From contig JASFYF010000001.1 of the NCBI GenBank assembly GCA_030055465.1, positions 73,399 through 137,398 on the forward strand: a DNA stretch of 64,000 nucleotides, written 5' to 3'. The translations under genes and the position numbers were made by a program. Shown one piece after another: positions 61,519 through 64,000 of the stretch. The stretch comes from Candidatus Nezhaarchaeota archaeon. Its GTDB lineage: Archaea; Thermoproteota; Methanomethylicia; Nezhaarchaeales; WYZ-LMO8. The notes beneath the pieces were generated by a model. That model made no database searches, had not been told where the DNA came from, and saw only the letters and a list, made by a program, of their open reading frames with translations. Numbering within the stretch: the stretch's first letter is position 1; every line of letters begins with the position of its first letter.

Positions 61519-62913
61519 TCACCGTCTAAGCATGCGTTTCCTATCAGCGTACCGCGCCTGCTGCACCATGCTTGAAATCGCTTTGACGGCCCTCTCCGGG
61601 CCGAAGTAGTTGGGTATCCTCCTCTCGCCGAGGATCTTCACGGCTTCCAATAGGTCGTCCTCCCTGAAAAAGCTCATCCACACGACCACAATGGGCTTAT
61701 CGATTTCGCGGGCGGCCTCGGCAATTGCCCTCGCTATGGTTGAGTGGTTCATGAGTAGGGCGATCACCAACAGCGCGTCCACGTTGCCGTCGGAGGCAAC
61801 GATGCTCAGGACCTGCCTGTAAAGGCTTAAGTCCTCGAGCGCCGACGCAGTCATGTCGACGGGGTTGGCCACCGCCGCGTATGAGGGGAGAACCCTTCTA
61901 AGCTCCTCCACGGTGTTGCGGCTTAAGCGTGGAACCGCCAGCCCCAGCTCGCCGCACATGTCCGCGGCTATTACGGAGGGCCCTCCAGGCGATGTGACTA
62001 TCCCAACGCGGTTGCCCCGAGGCTGCATGGGGGCCGCCAAGGCCATGGATAAGTCGTACAGCTCCTCGAACGTTGAGGCTTGAATTACGCCCGCCTGTCT
62101 GCAGACGGCGTTCCAGACCTCAATGGATCCGGCTAGGGCGGCCGTGTGCGACTTGGCGGCTAGCCTCCCAGCCTCTGACCTGCCCACTTTAAGGGCCACG
62201 ATTGGCTTGCCCGCGGACTTGCAGAGCTCCATAAACCTCCTGCCGTCCCTCACCTGCTCGATGTAGAGCGCTATTACCTTGGTTTCCGGGTCCTCTAAGA
62301 AGTACTCCAGGAAGTCATTAAGCGTTGAGGCCGCCTCGTTTCCGGTGCTCACCGCCTTGTTCAGGTAGAAGCCCCTCTTGTTGGCAATGGATACTAGGGC
62401 GGCTGTCAAGGAGCCGCTATGCAGGATGGCTGATATCTCCCCCACGCCCCCGCACGCCTCGATCTCCGGGAAAGTGTATATGCCCTCGGAGACGCTCACG
62501 ATCCCCTGGCAGTTTGGGCCCACAACCGCCATTCCGCTCTCCTCGGCTATCCTCCTGATCTCGAGCTCCATCCTTCTACCTTCATCCCCGAAGCTCTCCG
62601 AGAAGCCCGCTGAGAGCACAACAGCTGACTTAACCCCCCTAGCCGCGCACTCTCTGAGAACCTGAATGCTCGACGCCGCCCCCACGCTTACTATGGCCAA
62701 ATCCAACTCGTCGGGGATATCCGACACTTTCGCGTAGGCTTCGCATCCCAGGAGCTTCTGCCCCGCCAGCTTTGGGTTGACGGCGTAGACGCGGCCCCTA
62801 TAGCCGAGGGCGCAGAGGCTCCTGACGATGGCGTGGCCCAGTTTAGCCGAGTTGGTTGATGCCCCCACAACGGCTATGCTGCTGGGGTGAAACAACGACT
62901 TAAATCCGCGCAT
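61519..62913 (-). CDS. Acyl-CoA synthetase (ADP-forming) alpha subunit
   Basis: ATG 62913 (MRGFKSLFHPSSIAVVGAS) gives 464 residues; the longer frame to 62952 is less likely. CoA-binding Rossmann domain first, then SGFSESFG, the VVGPNCQGI loop and the catalytic histidine in LAAKSHTAALAGS. Together with the beta subunit it forms an alpha2beta2 energy-conserving enzyme. Confidence 0.9.
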   Translation of the reverse strand: MRGFKSLFHPSSIAVVGASTNSAKLGHAIVRSLCALGYRGRVYAVNPKLAGQKLLGCEAYAKVSDIPDELDLAIVSVGAASSIQVLRECAARGVKSAVVLSAGFSESFGDEGRRMELEIRRIAEESGMAVVGPNCQGIVSVSEGIYTFPEIEACGGVGEISAILHSGSLTAALVSIANKRGFYLNKAVSTGNEAASTLNDFLEYFLEDPETKVIALYIEQVRDGRRFMELCKSAGKPIVALKVGRSEAGRLAAKSHTAALAGSIEVWNAVCRQAGVIQASTFEELYDLSMALAAPMQPRGNRVGIVTSPGGPSVIAADMCGELGLAVPRLSRNTVEELRRVLPSYAAVANPVDMTASALEDLSLYRQVLSIVASDGNVDALLVIALLMNHSTIARAIAEAAREIDKPIVVVWMSFFREDDLLEAVKILGERRIPNYFGPERAVKAISSMVQQARYADRKRMLRR

Positions 62914-63014
62914 GGTGGCCACCAGCCGCAAGCTGAGGTGCATGGTATGCAATTAAGCGTCGGGCCCTTGGATAAGGCTTTAACATGCACTTTAAGGCGG
63001 CTTCACCCTTGCGC

Positions 63015-63266
63015 TTAGAAGGGCTTCGCCCCTCCCTCTCCTTGATCCCTCTCGGTCCTCTCAACTTCCAGTATCGTATGCATGACCGCTCCGTGCATCA
63101 GGTCGCTGCACATCTTGTAGCCGCATGTGACCAGCTCCTGCAGCAGGTCGCAGAGGATCTTTTCGCCGCACTCGCCGCACTTGCGGTTTAGGCCCGTGCT
63201 TAAAGTTTTAGCTATGCAGTCTACGACTTCCCTGACGGTCTCCATCGTTAAATTTTCGTTGACCAT
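63015..63266 (-). CDS. Cys-rich small protein
   Basis: ATG 63266 gives 83 residues (MVNENLTMETVREVVDC). Six cysteines, including CGECGEKILC followed by VTCGYKMC, could bind a metal or Fe-S cluster within a helical scaffold. TATA-like TTAATAAT on the minus strand at about 63266-63273 touches the start. Family unknown. Confidence 0.5.
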   Translation of the reverse strand: MVNENLTMETVREVVDCIAKTLSTGLNRKCGECGEKILCDLLQELVTCGYKMCSDLMHGAVMHTILEVERTERDQGEGGAKPF

Positions 63267-63278
63267 TAATAATCCCAA

Positions 63279-63504
63279 CGGGGAAAAGACAACTCAAAAA
63301 CACCTAGAAAAAGGTTTTCGCGAGGGATCCTAGCTGGTCGAAGTGAGGTTTCCAGGGGAGTCCGCGTAGGGCCCCGCGGGTGACTGCTCGAACCGCTAAG
63401 GCGGAAGCCTGTGGCCTGCGGTATCCTAGGCGCTAAGCGGGGTCGACGTGCAGTAAGGTTAAGAGTCCTCCCGACCCATTAAAGGTGGATTCGGTGGTCC
63501 CAGA
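63279..63504. other. Intergenic before the helicase gene
   Basis: GC-rich with a small hairpin CCGC-TAAG-GCGG at about 63396-63407 and ATTAAAGGTGG about 25 nt before the helicase ATG (weak TATA). No T-arm or tRNA structure and no coding frame that I recognise. Confidence 0.35.
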
Positions 63505-64000
63505 ATGATTTCTAGGGCTACTAAGAGCTACAGCAAGGAGGAAGTGCTGAAGCTACTTGACCCCATAGTGGCCGAGTGGTTTTCGCGGTTCCCCGACGTG
63601 ACTCCACCTCAACGCTACGCGATCCTCCACATATACGAGGGCAGGAATGTCCTCATAGCGTCGCCTACGGGCAGCGGTAAAACCCTCGCCGCGTTCATCA
63701 GCATAATAAGCGAGCTCTTCAAGATGGCCAGAAACAGGGAGCTCCAAGACGCCGTGTACTGCGTGTACGTCTCTCCTTTGAGGTCCCTAAACTACGACAT
63801 ATACAAGAACTTGAAGAGGCCGCTCGAGGAAATCCAGGAGCTCGCCAAGTCGATGGGGGTCGAGGTTGGCGAAGTGAGGGTTGCCGTCAGAACCGGCGAT
63901 ACGACTCAGTCGGAGAGGGCCTCGATGCTTCGAAAGCCCCCCCACATACTGATAACAACTCCGGAGAGCCTCGCGATAGTGCTCTGCGCCCCCAAGTTCA
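63505..64000 (+). CDS. Lhr-like DEAD/DEAH helicase, 3' end outside window
   Basis: 165 codons to the window edge. Q-motif-like FPDVTPPQRYAILHI, Walker A ASPTGSGKTLAAFI, then YVSPLRSLNYDI, a Lhr-specific VEVGEVRVAVRTGDTTQSER segment and LITTPESLAIVL. These are the first motifs of Lhr-type (large helicase-related) SF2 proteins used in DNA repair. Start ATG at 63505 gives MISRATKSYSKEEV. Confidence 0.85.
   Translation, partial: MISRATKSYSKEEVLKLLDPIVAEWFSRFPDVTPPQRYAILHIYEGRNVLIASPTGSGKTLAAFISIISELFKMARNRELQDAVYCVYVSPLRSLNYDIYKNLKRPLEEIQELAKSMGVEVGEVRVAVRTGDTTQSERASMLRKPPHILITTPESLAIVLCAPKF

Noticed and set aside
63300..63480. RNase P, SRP or tRNA-like RNA before the helicase
   Set aside because: GC-rich with one 4-bp hairpin but none of the conserved core sequences of these RNAs.
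1..64000. CRISPR array, insertion sequence or integrase
   Set aside because: No regularly spaced repeats, terminal inverted repeats or recombinase motifs were found by eye anywhere in the window.

Overview
This is GC-rich archaeal chromosomal DNA. The evidence is the archaeal shikimate entry genes (ADH synthase and type II dehydroquinate synthase), an ADP-forming acyl-CoA synthetase pair, an archaeosortase next to a PEF-CTERM protein, a Clp1/Grc3-type polynucleotide kinase, an Lhr-type helicase, TATA boxes about 25-30 nt before many start codons (leaderless mRNAs), and frequent GTG/TTG starts. The IPEF-type sorting motif and the MPFTPFHLGPG membrane protein recall TACK-group archaea such as Bathyarchaeia, but I cannot fix the lineage.

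Layout. 1-8.4 kb: aromatic amino acid synthesis, with the end of a minus-strand shikimate pair (aroA', aroB') and a complete, tightly overlapping trpEGDCFBA operon whose promoter carries repeated TGCATT elements. 8.4-9.6 kb: two genes broken at one point (a sodium/solute symporter and an AIM24-like gene). 9.7-10.6 kb: a secreted caspase-like peptidase. 11-17 kb: an AT-richer island with a secreted beta-propeller protein, a membrane protein, a VapBC-type pair, a tiny Lys/Gly-rich protein and several decayed or truncated genes (FAD oxidoreductase, hexapeptide-repeat fragment, frameshifted surface protein, Dps-like stub). 17-21 kb: a secreted protein, an HPr-kinase-like ATPase, a small membrane protein and a V4R-domain protein. 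21.3-25.6 kb: pstSCAB-phoU phosphate uptake on the minus strand. 26-32 kb: archaeosortase plus a probable PEF-CTERM substrate, helical and membrane proteins of unknown role, and an 817-residue secreted phospholipase-C-like protein. 32.4-34.8 kb: an iron/oxygen group (ferritin, a second ferritin-like protein, an A-type flavoprotein). 35-42.8 kb: a secreted helical protein, then a run of proteins ending in zinc ribbons (SPFH, PRC-barrel-like, arrestin-like) with a membrane protein carrying a polyproline tail, followed by an ABC-2 exporter. 43-46.2 kb: an ArsB/NhaD-type transporter, a bicupin and small conserved proteins. 46.3-53.8 kb: a peptide-type ABC importer operon with a membrane-anchored binding protein and a 77-residue coupled membrane protein. 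54-55 kb: the wreck of a molybdopterin oxidoreductase fused to its Fe-S subunit. 55.2-64 kb: LpdD-like protein, B12/radical-SAM protein, nitroreductase, polynucleotide kinase, M42 aminopeptidase, ADP-forming acyl-CoA synthetase subunits, a Cys-rich mini-protein and the start of an Lhr-like helicase.

Themes. The window contains an unusual number of gene remnants for a compact archaeal genome. The most promising undescribed unit is the zinc-ribbon/SPFH group at 36.3-40.1 kb. The archaeosortase/PEF-CTERM pair is the clearest two-gene functional link. Starts were chosen from Shine-Dalgarno or TATA spacing where visible, and many remain uncertain by a few codons.
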